Source: Plutella xylostella (taxonomy: Eukaryota; Arthropoda; Insecta; Lepidoptera; Plutellidae). From it: a stretch of 64,000 nt of DNA. Positions 22,301 through 34,300 of this stretch are shown here, one piece after another (position 1 is the first letter of the stretch; the number at the start of each line of letters is the position of its first letter). The notes under the pieces were generated by a model. That model searched no databases. It was given only the letters and a program-made list of their open reading frames with translations, and was not told where the DNA came from. Both the position numbers and the translations under genes were made by a program. The stretch lies in assembly GCF_932276165.1 (NCBI RefSeq), contig NC_064012.1:3107501-3171500 (forward strand). The letters run 5' to 3'.

Positions 22301-25300
22301 CTGGACTCGATCCTTGCACTGACACAGCTCTCCGGCCGGCACTGACCCGCAGCCTGGGGAGTAAGGGAACGTGATTAGTAAACAGTCAAGTTTATTATCG
22401 AGGGTATTGTATATACTGGTCAGGGGAGTGTGGTTAGAAAATGGTATTGAGGTTAACATAGTATAAGGTAGGCAGTCAGATAAAGGGGCAAATTTGATCA
22501 GCTGGGAAATTCTTTTACCACAGTAACAACCCTAGTGTATCGCTCTGTGTATCGTGTTTGTCACAGTCCTCATAGAAGAAGTATAAACCAAATTTTTCAC
22601 TTAGTCCAGCCTTCTGATGATAAGGTATGTTTCAGATACGGCTAGGGCAGGGTAAAAATAGGTACGAAGTTCGCTGTTCCAGGCCCTGTAGCACGGGGCG
22701 CTATTAAGACGTGACAAAAGTTCTCCGTCGCGCTCGCTCTTGAGGCTGCGCGATGTGAGTGAGCTCGATGCAAAACTCTTGTCACGTCTTACATGCGCCG
22801 CGTATACTAGCCTTTTAGCTAGTATAATAAACATACAAACATCTCACCAGCAAAGCTCGGTATGACCCCTCTAGGGTCACAGTTGCATTCCTCGCAGGCA
22901 GGATAGTTGTAGAAGTGTTCCTTGCAGTGGTCACACTTGTTGCCGTCGAAGTTGCACCAGCTAGTATACTACAGGTGTTGCAAAATGGGTACACTAAGCA
23001 AAAACCTAATAACTTTTTTTCGCGAATTTTGAAATTCTGATTTCATTTTCGGGTTTCGATACTCATACCATGCTGCATATGTAGGTTTCACCTTAGTGTA
23101 CGCTTTTTGCATCACCCTGTATTAACACTCACCAGCAAAGCTCGGTATGACGCCTCTAGGGTCACAGTTGCACTCTTCGCAGGCGGGGTAGTTGTAGAAA
23201 TGCTCCTTGCAGTGGTCACACTTGTTGCCGTCGAAGTGGGGCCAGCTAGTATAATACGGGTGTTGCAAAAAGGGTATACTAAGACGAAACTTACATGTGC
23301 AGCATGGTAGATGTAAGCCCGATTTTTTTTTACTGAATTTCAAAATTCGCGATTTTTATCATTTTCCAAAGAAACTAAGTTAGTCACGTGATTTTTTACC
23401 ATCTAAAATGATATTTTTTCGGACTTAGACCATGCTGCCCATATAGATTTCGGCTTAGTATACTCTTTTAGCAACATTCCTTGCCTTGCCCTTGCCTATT
23501 TATTCGAATGTAATAAGGGTTCTGTCAGATGTCTTTCCCCGTGAAAAAAGGTTTAGTATAATATAAACACTCACCAGCAAAGCTCGGTATGACCCCTCTA
23601 GGGTCGCAGTTGCACTCTTCGCAGGCGGGGTAGTTGTAGAAGTGCTCCTTGCAGTGGTCGCACTTGTTGCCGTCGAAGTTAGACCAGCTAGTATACTACA
23701 GGTGTTGTAAAAAGGGTATAGGTACTAAGCCGTAACACTAAGTAAAAAACCACGTGACTAACATAGTTTCTATGGAAAATTATAATTTTTTTCGCGAATT
23801 TTGAATTTCTGATTTCATTTTCGGGTTTTGATACTTATACCATGCTGCATATGTAGGTTTCAGCTTAGTATACCATTTTTGCAACACCCTGTATAAACAC
23901 TCACCAGCAAAGCTCGGTATGACCCCTCTAGGGTCACAGTTGCACTCCTCGCAGGCGGGGTAGTTGTAGAAGTGCTCCTTGCAGTGGTCACACTTGTTGC
24001 CTTCCAAGTTGCACCAGCTAGTATAATACGGGTGTTGCAAAAAGGGTATACTAAGCCGAAACACTAAGTAAAAAACCACGTGACTAGCATAGTTTCTATG
24101 GAAAATTTGAATTTTTTTTCGCGAGTTTTGAATTTCTGATTTCATTTTCGAGTTTTGATACTTATACCATGCTGCACATGTAGATTTGGGCTTAGTATAG
24201 CCTTTTTGCAACACCCTGTATAAACACTCACCAGCAAAGCTCGGTATGACCCCTCTAGGATCACAGTTGCACTCTTCACAGGCGGGGTAGTTGTAGAAGT
24301 GCTCCTTGCAGTGGTCACACTTGTTGCTGTCGAAGTTGCACCAGCTAGTATAATACGGGTGTTGCAAATAGGGTACGTAAGCCGAAACCTACATGTGCAG
24401 CATGGTATATCTAAGCCGAAAATGAAATTAGAATTTCAAAATTCGCGAAAAAGGCTCGTTGTACATGTAGGTTTCAGCTTACTATACCCTTTTTGCAACA
24501 CCCTGTATAAACACTCACCAGCAAAGCTCGGTATGACCCCTCTAGGGTCACAGTTGCACTCCTCGCAGGCGGGATAGTTGTAGAAGTGTTCCTTGCAGTG
24601 GTCACACTTGTTGCCGTCGAAGTTGGGACGGCAGTGGCAGTCGCCGTTGTCGTCGCAGGTAGAGCCGATTGAGCCGGATACGTCGCAGTAGCATGCTGTG
24701 GGGATGTTGGTTCGTTATGATTATGAGGTTAGTTAACCATTAAAAAGATAAACCGTTTTTACATAATAATGATGTCGATTCTGAAGGTACGAATTCCAAT
24801 TCAGTGCTGTCTAAACCTAAACATCTTTGTTTAAAATTCGACTCTGAGTGTTTTCGTAAATCTCATTTTTCAATGACAAAATTTATATACTTAATACTAC
24901 TCAGTTTGCTTCCGGAGACACAGCCAAGGCCCTGATTAAGCCTTAATAAGGCATGGTAATAAAAAAAGAACATTGGTTTTTGCCCGTAACTCAATTTAGA
25001 GTTCAAAATAAGGTGGGAACTATTTTCCCTTTGTAATATTAAAGGTTAAATAGGTTTACCTAAAAAGTTTAGTAGCTCTGTAAGAATATTATTAGGAATC
25101 CTGCGTAATATAGAGGTAATAAACTTACGCAAACAGTCCGGGTACTTATAGTACCCCGGCGAGCACTGGTCGCACTGCTTGCCCCCGAAGTTGGAGAGAC
25201 AGTTGCATTTCCCGTCAGCAGAGCAGCTGGTCGAGGTGGAACCCTTGGCTGAACAGTTGCAAGAGACGCAGACTCGCTCGCGACCGCGGACCTCCATGTA

Positions 25301-28300
25301 GTAGCTGGGAGAGAGTGGATTGGCTAAGTTTTTATGGTCACGAAACAAAACAAAGTGATTGCAAAATTAAAATAAAATAATGCTTAAATAATTTTATTTC
25401 AAATCAAAACAAAATTAATTTTTGTACACATAAATTTGTACGGGAAGTACCCCAAAAAAAAATATTTTACTACTTTGTTGGGGTTTAAAATTTTTGTACA
25501 TCTATGCACAAAAATTTTGCTTAACAGCTTGATACCTTTAGCCGTTTCGGAAAAAAGGATTGTGACAGACCTATAGACAGACGGGTGGACAAAAAAGTGA
25601 TCCTATAAGGGTTCCTTTTTCTTTTTGAGGTATGGAACCCTAAAAAGATTAAGCTATTTCACATATAAGTGGAAATAATTACCCAGATATGCACTGGTCG
25701 CAGCGGGCGCCTCCAAAGCCTTCCTTGCAGATGCACTGTCCGGTGACGTCATCACAGATGTTCGGGAGGGTGCCACTTGTGTCACAGTTGCAATCTGAGG
25801 AAGGATGTATTTATAGAGTTAGAATGGTTGTTTGTACACAGGGTGTTCCAGGCAGGAACAGAAATATCTTGAATATTTTATACTATTATTAGGGCATAAT
25901 ATTATATCTACATTTGATAGGCAGGTTAATAAAGGAGACTTTATTACAGTGCTAATTGAGTTTAAAAAAGTTTAGATTTTACTCATGACAGTTAATTGTC
26001 ATTGATTTCCTTACCTTTATTTGGAACCCTAAATACAGAGTTTCTGAGAGCTGTGCTAACCAACTCAGTCTCCCTTTGTATTTGTTTGTTTTTTGTCAAG
26101 AGTTAAGCATCATCCTGACGAGCTAGCATAGCAAAAGTTCTATGTCATGCTCGCTTTTGAGGCTGCACAATGTGAGTGAGCGATGCAAAATGTTTATAAT
26201 TTCTTAATTGCGCCCCATGCTAGCTCTGGTTGATCCTAATATTTACAGTACAAACTCAAACAGCATCTTACGTGAGCATGTTGGGTAGTTGTAGTAGCCG
26301 GCCTCGCACTGGTTGCAGGTGCGGCCCGCATACTTGCTGCGACAGGTGCAGTTGCCGCTGTCCTTGTCGCACACCGTGGACACCGAGCCCACCGTGTTGC
26401 ATTCACAGCCTGCGGGGATTAATGTTTTGTGAGATAATTTCAGATAGTAATATGTAAGTGTATAATTGTTAAAATTTTGTATGTGGTTACATAGATTTTA
26501 CTAAGATAGAGCTGTAGTGCATGGAAAGGAGTAGAGGAAAGATAATTTAAATGTTGTCATAATTAAGCTTCTTATGTTCTATTGTATATTTTATTGTGTT
26601 ATTATATTTTACAGAGGTTAAAGCAGTAAAGACATGGAAAGGAGTAGCGAAATGAGGAAAGATAACTTAACTGTTACTTAATGTGTTCTTTTGTTCCACG
26701 TTGTCACTAAAATTATAAGACGTAAGTATAAAGTTAAAAAGAGGAAGTCACCGGACACTTACTTTTGCACTCCGAAGAATAGTAGCCATCAGCACAAATC
26801 TCACACGACTTGCCGGCGTAGTTGAATTTGCAAGGACACTAAAATGAAACAGTGAAAATTCATTTAATTTCAATTTCCATACAATGCAAGTGATAAAATC
26901 AGCGTACAAATTAAAGCTTTTAAAATAAACAAAACAAAAGAAAAATAAACAAACAAAAACAACTGTTAAAAGTTCAAAAACTTTGAATTTGGAAATGAAA
27001 ATAAAGTTGCCAGTATTTTTAAAAAAGACGACTTTTATGAAATAAATATATTTTTCTCGTATTAAAATGTCATGATAGTTAGAGTTAGAGAATCAAACTG
27101 GATAATAATAAAACGTTACCAATCCACCAATGGGCGTGCAGTGCGAGCCCTCAGTGCCATTCAGGTTGCAGGTGCAGGGCTTGCAGTCAGGGTAGTCGAA
27201 GTAGCCGTATGCGCAAGAGTCACAGTTTGGTGGGTTGAATTCCACTCGGCATTCGCACTGACCAGTCTCCTCCGCACAGTTTCCAGTGGAAAAGTGTGGG
27301 TCACATTCACAAGCTGGGAGAAAATGAAATGTTATTTACTGCATGTTAATTTTATAGCTTCAGTATGTACATAGTTATCATAGTAAGGCACTTATTGATT
27401 TTGATTCATTAAATATAAACTGAAAATTTAAAGTACCTAGGTATAACACAAAAACCTATAAATGGTAGTAAAATAAAATAGTTACTTACGAGCGCAAACG
27501 TCTAGTTCTCCCCATTGTTTGCCGTAAGGCCGGTAAAAAGTAGGTTTGCATTTATTACAGTTGATGCCTTCGGTGTTGTGTTGGCAGTTCTGGCAGACAC
27601 CACCTCCTTCGTAGTTTCCGTGAATATCGAGGGATAAACCATTCGCGTCGATTTCGGGGTCGTAAACGCACTCAGTTGAATGGTTGTGGCAATTGCAAGC
27701 TGTAAAATTATAAACGTTTATAAGTATCAATAACCTTCAGTAGGTATGTATAAAATTTTCATTGTTAAGTAAGTAGGTAAAAATCAACAATATAATTTGT
27801 AGAAACGACTTCTTACGTTCACAATCAAATCGATCCCAGTTTTGTGAGATTCTCCACTTCTTCTGTTCAAAGCCAGGGCAGCACTCGGCACACTGGGGCC
27901 CGCAGGTGTTGTGGTGGCAGCGGCAGACCAGGATGTTGGTTGTGTCACTCGGGTCGCAGTTGTCAGCGTGACCGTTGCACATGCACCGTCCTCCGATCTC
28001 GATGTCTTTTATGCTGTAGAAGTACTGTGGGAGAAGTGATTTAAATTATTTTATCGGTAAATGTTTAGCACCTATATCAAATATTTCAGTTTCTAAAGTC
28101 TGTTTTTTAATCTCAGATACTAAAGTAACAGATTCTGAACAGTCCATCAACAGTCGCTCGTCCCGCGATTAAGTGAGTTCTATTGGCGTGACAATCAACT
28201 ATTTATGAATTTCAGAATCTGTCAATTTAGTATCTGAGATAAAAAAAAACAGACTTTAGTATATAACGTAAATATTTTTTAAGCGTACGTGAATTTTTTT

Positions 28301-31300
28301 TTCCATATTCAAGGATGTCATTTTTTTGTGGCAACATTGTAAAAAAAAGCATAATGCTCGATGGCGGGAACATTTAAATCTGTCTTATTTATTTTATTTA
28401 AGTATTTAATTCTTTATTGCACAAATATTAGAAATAAATGTACAAATGGAGGGCTTAATGCTAAGAGCATTTTCTACCAGCCAACCTACAGGACCATGTA
28501 TATACGCTAACTCACCCGCCGTGTAACAGTGGGATCCTGCCTCGCGACGCTCATGAGGTGCCCCAGCAGATTCTTGGTCCTTAGCAAGCGCAGCCGCACG
28601 TTGGTAGCTCGAGTCCACTCTTGCAGAACCGAAGAGTTGAAGTACTTGTTGGACGACGGACGGTAGTTCAGCAGGGAGATCGGGATCTGAATGGGGTTTA
28701 ATAATTATAGTTTAGTATATTTTAGGCTATTCTCTGAAGCGTTATTGCCTGCAACTAGCTCGCAAGAATGTATAATGATAATTTGTAAGATAAATAATAT
28801 TACCTAAATCCTAAGCTGGGACAATTTCCCACCACGCTGGTCCACTGCGGTTTGGTGGGTTCACACATCTTCATAACTAGCCGTTTTCTGTCGATATTGT
28901 CCCTCACCGTCAGACCACGTGGTAGTTAAATTCCTTAATTAAGAAGCTCGAACCACTCCAAAAAGGGGACGAGCCCTCCCGCTACACCACGGCTTCTATA
29001 GCAATACCCTCTCGAGTGAAAGATTCCATCTGAACTGACCTCTCCGCCCTCGAGCGGCACAATCTTGGAGTATTCGGTGCTGCAGATGACAGAGTCGTCT
29101 CTGGTGATGGGCTGGATGCTCTCCTTGCCGAAGTAGCGCTCGCAGTCTCTGTGCAGAAGAAGAAGAAGAATAAAATGTAGATGGATGCAGACGTAAATGG
29201 CGATACGGCTCGCGACCTTATACGTGAGTTCAAATGTACAGAGAAAGGCATTTCGCTTGCGAGTCACTTCTGACAACATAAGTAGTTATGATGAAGATGG
29301 ATGTAGGCAGTGCGACGGTAATTATAAACTTACACAGTAAAACAAAAGGAGGCTCTCCGAGGGAAATATCATCAATTGTCAGCAACTGACGCAGATGGTG
29401 CCTGCTGCCTACGTCTTGTGCTCGTAGGCAGGGCATACAACATACGCTATTTTATTTTGCAAAAACGTAGTTTGCATTTTCTCGAATACAAAGTGGCGCC
29501 TCTAGCGGTAACTAGGTATCATTAAACTTGACAAGTCAATGTGTAAAGTACAAATTTACCATACCTACTTATTATAGTTTACTCATACTCATCAAAACTA
29601 AAACACAGGTCTTATTACTTACTGTGGTGAGTCAGAAAAGTATTGCCAGGGTTTGAAAGTTTTCCCATAGTCGGTGGACTTCTCGAGCGCCCAGAGGCCG
29701 GGCCGCGGCGAGTTGCCCATCCTCACGAACACGTACGCCACGTGGAACTCCTGAAAGAGACAATGTTATGTGTGAGAACGGAAGAAAACAAGGATAATTC
29801 TTAGCTTTCGCTTTACTTAGCCAAACTTTCTTTCTTGGGCAGCAAATATCCAAGGAAAAGGGGGGGGGGCAATAATATACATGTGTTTAGGTAAGGTAGA
29901 TTTTTAAAATTTGCCTCTTTTGGAAATGGACATCTGTCGCTAGCCAAGATCTAATCTAGGTACACCATGTCAAAGTTTTATTAAATTTAAAGTTTTTCTT
30001 GCATTAAATAAAATTATTACATCAATCATGTTCTGGTGGAACAGAGGCTAACTAAGCGCCGGCAAATGAAAAATAAACCATTATAACTATTTATGTGATT
30101 TGTTATAAAAGTGTTAAAAGACCCAGGAAAATTTGTTTGTCATGCGAATTCCAGTGTCTCACTACTAATCACTTTCTCTGTATCACCAATGGTTAACTGG
30201 TAGAGAATGTTACTAGTAGGTATTATGTTCGTCTTATGTTTTTATGTGCCATAAAGAATTTAAAATAATAATAATAACTAGTACTCCTAACAGGTACCTA
30301 GAATCTAGAAGTGCCAAGATAACGCTTTAAAACGTATGAACTGTTTCATAGTTAGTTTTCTGTATCGTTTATGTCTTGCATTAATTTTAACCTATTAGTT
30401 ATACAAAACATTTTTTTTTCTTTATATTTTTATTACCTACTTACTTACTTATCCTTGTAATTTTTTTTTTTAATGAATTGCCTATACCTACGCTAAGTAG
30501 GTAAAGGATTTTGGGTGGTAATTTTTCGTAGGATTAAAGTTTTTCTATAGAACAATAACATTCCTTATCATTTCATGCTCAAATATAAGAAGAGGTAATT
30601 TATAGTAAGTATTATCTCTAACTTGCCTGCCAAGTGTGGAGAAAATGACAATTATGTTAGTTTGCGTTTTTCATTAATTTATACTTTGTTATGTTTTATT
30701 TTAAAACAAAAGATTTCATGCTGCGAAAGTTATGAATTTTATTCGAACACCCGCTATATAATCCAGGTTATTCCTATGTTTAACGTAAGTAGTTAGTAAC
30801 TAATATTAAATCGGTGGTCTATCCAGCTAATATTACTATTATCTGCGTACCTAACATTAGCCGTAACTAAACATAATATTAATTATACAAATAAATGATA
30901 CGGAAAGCTTTGAGCGCGAGGTCTTATTTAGAGCTTTTTATTGATCTTTGTTAGGTATATTTTATGAAAGTTATGAATACTTATGAAATATTATTATTTT
31001 GTGCAAAAAATAAAGAAAGGCCATTACGGCAAAACATAAATATTATTATAGGTAGTCCGGGAAAAATTTTTTCAGCGAGCTTTCGGAGGGCGAGCGGCAG
31101 GGGTTGTGATTTCAGGCTGAAATACTGTAGATGGCGTTATGGAAGCGAATTCTACAACGCGGTATGGTTGTGTTTTTCGAATAGCCTTTATAGCTCTCCC
31201 ATCGATAGCAACAGGTATGCTCAAAAACTAATCTTAGACATAAGAGATTAGATTTTTTGAAGCCGTGTCTCAACTTCTATGAAGTTGCAGATAGGCCAAT

Positions 31301-34300
31301 TAGACTACTAATCTAACCTTTACGTAAATTAAATCCTAAATAGTTATAAAATAGTGCCCTCATTGGATTTCGATAGAAGCTGAGAGCTGTCCGCAATTAA
31401 AAACATACTTTATAAATGTTTTTGTTTCGTTTTGATATTTTTACTTAAATAAATATTAGCCGTTAGGCATGAAAATTGTACTTCTTAGTATAAATCTGTA
31501 TACTCCCTGTGTCTTCAGCAAATTTACAAAATCGCTAGTAAAACAAATCTCTAGCTTGGCTTTTATTAGATTTAGGTACCTAGTAATAGTTACAATTACA
31601 GGCATCGCACAGTATATAATGTAAACGTTACAGGAGCCATAAATTCGTAATGAATTTTTATTTTATCGTTTTGCCGCACAGCTATCAAACGCCCACGGTT
31701 TCCTGTGTGTTTTATCTCCGTGGTTTGTAGGTACGTATGCAATATTTACTGAATCATTATACAACATACCTACTTAGTAGGTGTACCTATTATAGTCCCA
31801 CTACTGGACACCCATGCTTATTCCACACGTCTCTGTTATCGATTACCTGAATGATGAATTATTTTTTTCTAAAATGCACATACTTCAGCAAGTACTAAGG
31901 GATCGCCTTGAATCACCTTAAGTTTTTTTGTAAAAAAATATAATTATTATGTAAGTAGTTATTTTGAGTTAATCCTCCTTACTCCTTCGTCGATCTTGTA
32001 TATAAAGTAGGTAGTTATTTTTAAATAACAATGCATACCTAATATAATACTTAGTTTTGAGTTACATTGCATTCGCTGAGCAGATGCCTTACTATAGTAG
32101 TAATATCCATGCGTCATGCATGACGCTAGGTTCGTATTAAATTTCGCTGGGCTGTCGAAAATGTATGCGTAGCGCTAACATAAAATAGTTTAGTTTTAAT
32201 TTTAATAGACCGAGACCTTTGGCAGTCACAGTTTATATATTATTATGGTTTTTATAATGCAGTTGCTATCATTATAGTAGATAGGTAGGTATGTACAAAA
32301 AAAAACACGCACTCACGCCTTGTACTAATGTAAGTACTCCCTTGCGGGGTAGGCAGAGGTGCATTGCTGCACCCACTTTTCGCCAGAGTGTTAGGTGGCG
32401 GGCCTATTGCCATTTTACGGGCACATCCAAGACCCGATAACAAATATCTGTGTTTAAACAAATATCTGCCCCAGCCGGGAATCGAACCCGGGACCATCGG
32501 CTCAGTCGTCAGGGTCACTAACCACTACGCCATTCGGTCGTCTTCGTATGTCTATCAGGTATGTATCTAGGTATATTATTAACTTTGCATATCTAGATAG
32601 ATACCCTGTGTAACGATATTACGATAAACATGAAACGGCAAGCAGTGGGTTCAGGCTGTTTTCCGCTGTAACACATGAACTGAAAATTATTTCGGTACTT
32701 TACGATATCCCGCAGTACAATCAAGTACAAGTGTGCCTTGCAGTAAAGTGTAATCTTTTATCTCAGTCAATATTTATACCAGATTTTATTCAACTTTACT
32801 AAATTGACAGAATTCTGTTCTGAACGGTTCATCAACAGTCGATTGGTGACGTATCGTTCTATTAGCGGGACAATCGACTGTGGATGAACCGTTCAAAATC
32901 TGTCAATTTAGTATCTGAGATTAAAAAACAGACTATACTTAGATAAACATTCACGGTTTCTGCTCACAGCACAGGTCACAATTAAAAGATTTTTTATATT
33001 CGTTATACAGTTATTTGGTAACATGAGCTGGTGAGTTTTGGTCCTGACTGTCCTGCCGCGGTCAATGCTCTTTTACTAGGATAATGCAACTATTTCGGGC
33101 TTTCTCCACGCGGGGACCCGAATAGAAGGAAATAAAAACACGTAACTACCTACCTACTTATAGGCTGGTGCTTCGGCCATGTTTGATTCGATGTTTGTTT
33201 GTGAAATGGATTTATTTGAGGTTGGCATAAAACTCGTAAATTTAGGCTTCCACTGAAATATCAGCGCAGTGTCCTTTGAGCTAGCCAAAGGCAAAGCTTA
33301 TTTTGTTGGTTTGTGAGCTGATCAATCATCTACAGGGTGTAACGAAAGTGGTAGAGTAAGCCGAAAGGAAACAGAAGTTGTTCAGAATGACTCCACCTTT
33401 TTGAATTCTTATAATATTCTATATGAGATAAACTCCCTCTGTCTAAGATACACTTACGAGCAACGAAAAAGTTCCAGAACTTTTTCATTGCACATGATGA
33501 GTGACCGTGTAATCAGCACCGAATGGCTCAATAAGTCCACCATAGAGCTGTTACGACCTGCAAGATCTCGGACAAGTGGCAATAATGATAGCCGACCAAT
33601 GATAGTGTACGTGTAGATGGCACAAAAATAACGTTATTTGAGGTGCCTCTAAGTCTGAATCTATAGAAAATTTTGAAAAAAGAAAAAGATAGTAGTAGTA
33701 TGATCCTTGTCATTCCTTGTGTCAATAACATAATAAAAAATCATGGAGATTGGATAATATTTAGAAGTAGTAAAACGTTTTTTTCTTTTTGTATCGACGA
33801 GTAAGTGCTATACTCTCCTCTTAAGAGGAAGAATGATGAGTGCAATGATTTCAAAAGGAAGGATACGCCCGTCAGAACGTATTTTCCAAAGAAAATTACA
33901 CTCGCGCGCTGGTCTTAATTCATACAAATTATGGCAGATTTATGAGATTTTAGGGCCAACGCGAGGGTGTCATTTTCTAGAGCGGTTGGGCCTGTGCTAC
34001 CTGCCTTACGCTAGTAATATATAATAGTTAAGTCAATGGATGAGTGTAATATGTCAGCTCATACCTGTCCCAAGTCGATGGTGACGTTGACCTCGTTGTA
34101 CTTCATCCCGCGCGACAGGGGGGGGCTCTGCCACCAGGTTTCCATGTCGTCCACGGCATATTCGGGGGGGTGTTTCTGGGAGTCCACCTCGGCGTCGCAG
34201 TAGTCACAGATCTGGGGGGGAGGTGGTCAGGTAAATACTAGGTTGGTTGGTAGGTAATATGTGTGCTTTTTAGTGTTCAGTTTAGATTCAATAATTCTAA

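Noticed and set aside
22848..24346. Extra LE repeats encoded by the exon 13 copies
   Set aside because: The only nearby acceptor (CTAG) is in the wrong phase after exon 13, and exon 13 joins exon 14 in phase without them.
30964..31251. 95-codon plus-strand frame in LanA intron 2
   Set aside because: No family resemblance, no splice partners, and composition like the surrounding intron.
32460..32540. A tRNA gene on the minus strand
   Set aside because: The same sequence recurs at 35860 with a long shared non-tRNA body, so it is a tRNA-derived repeat.
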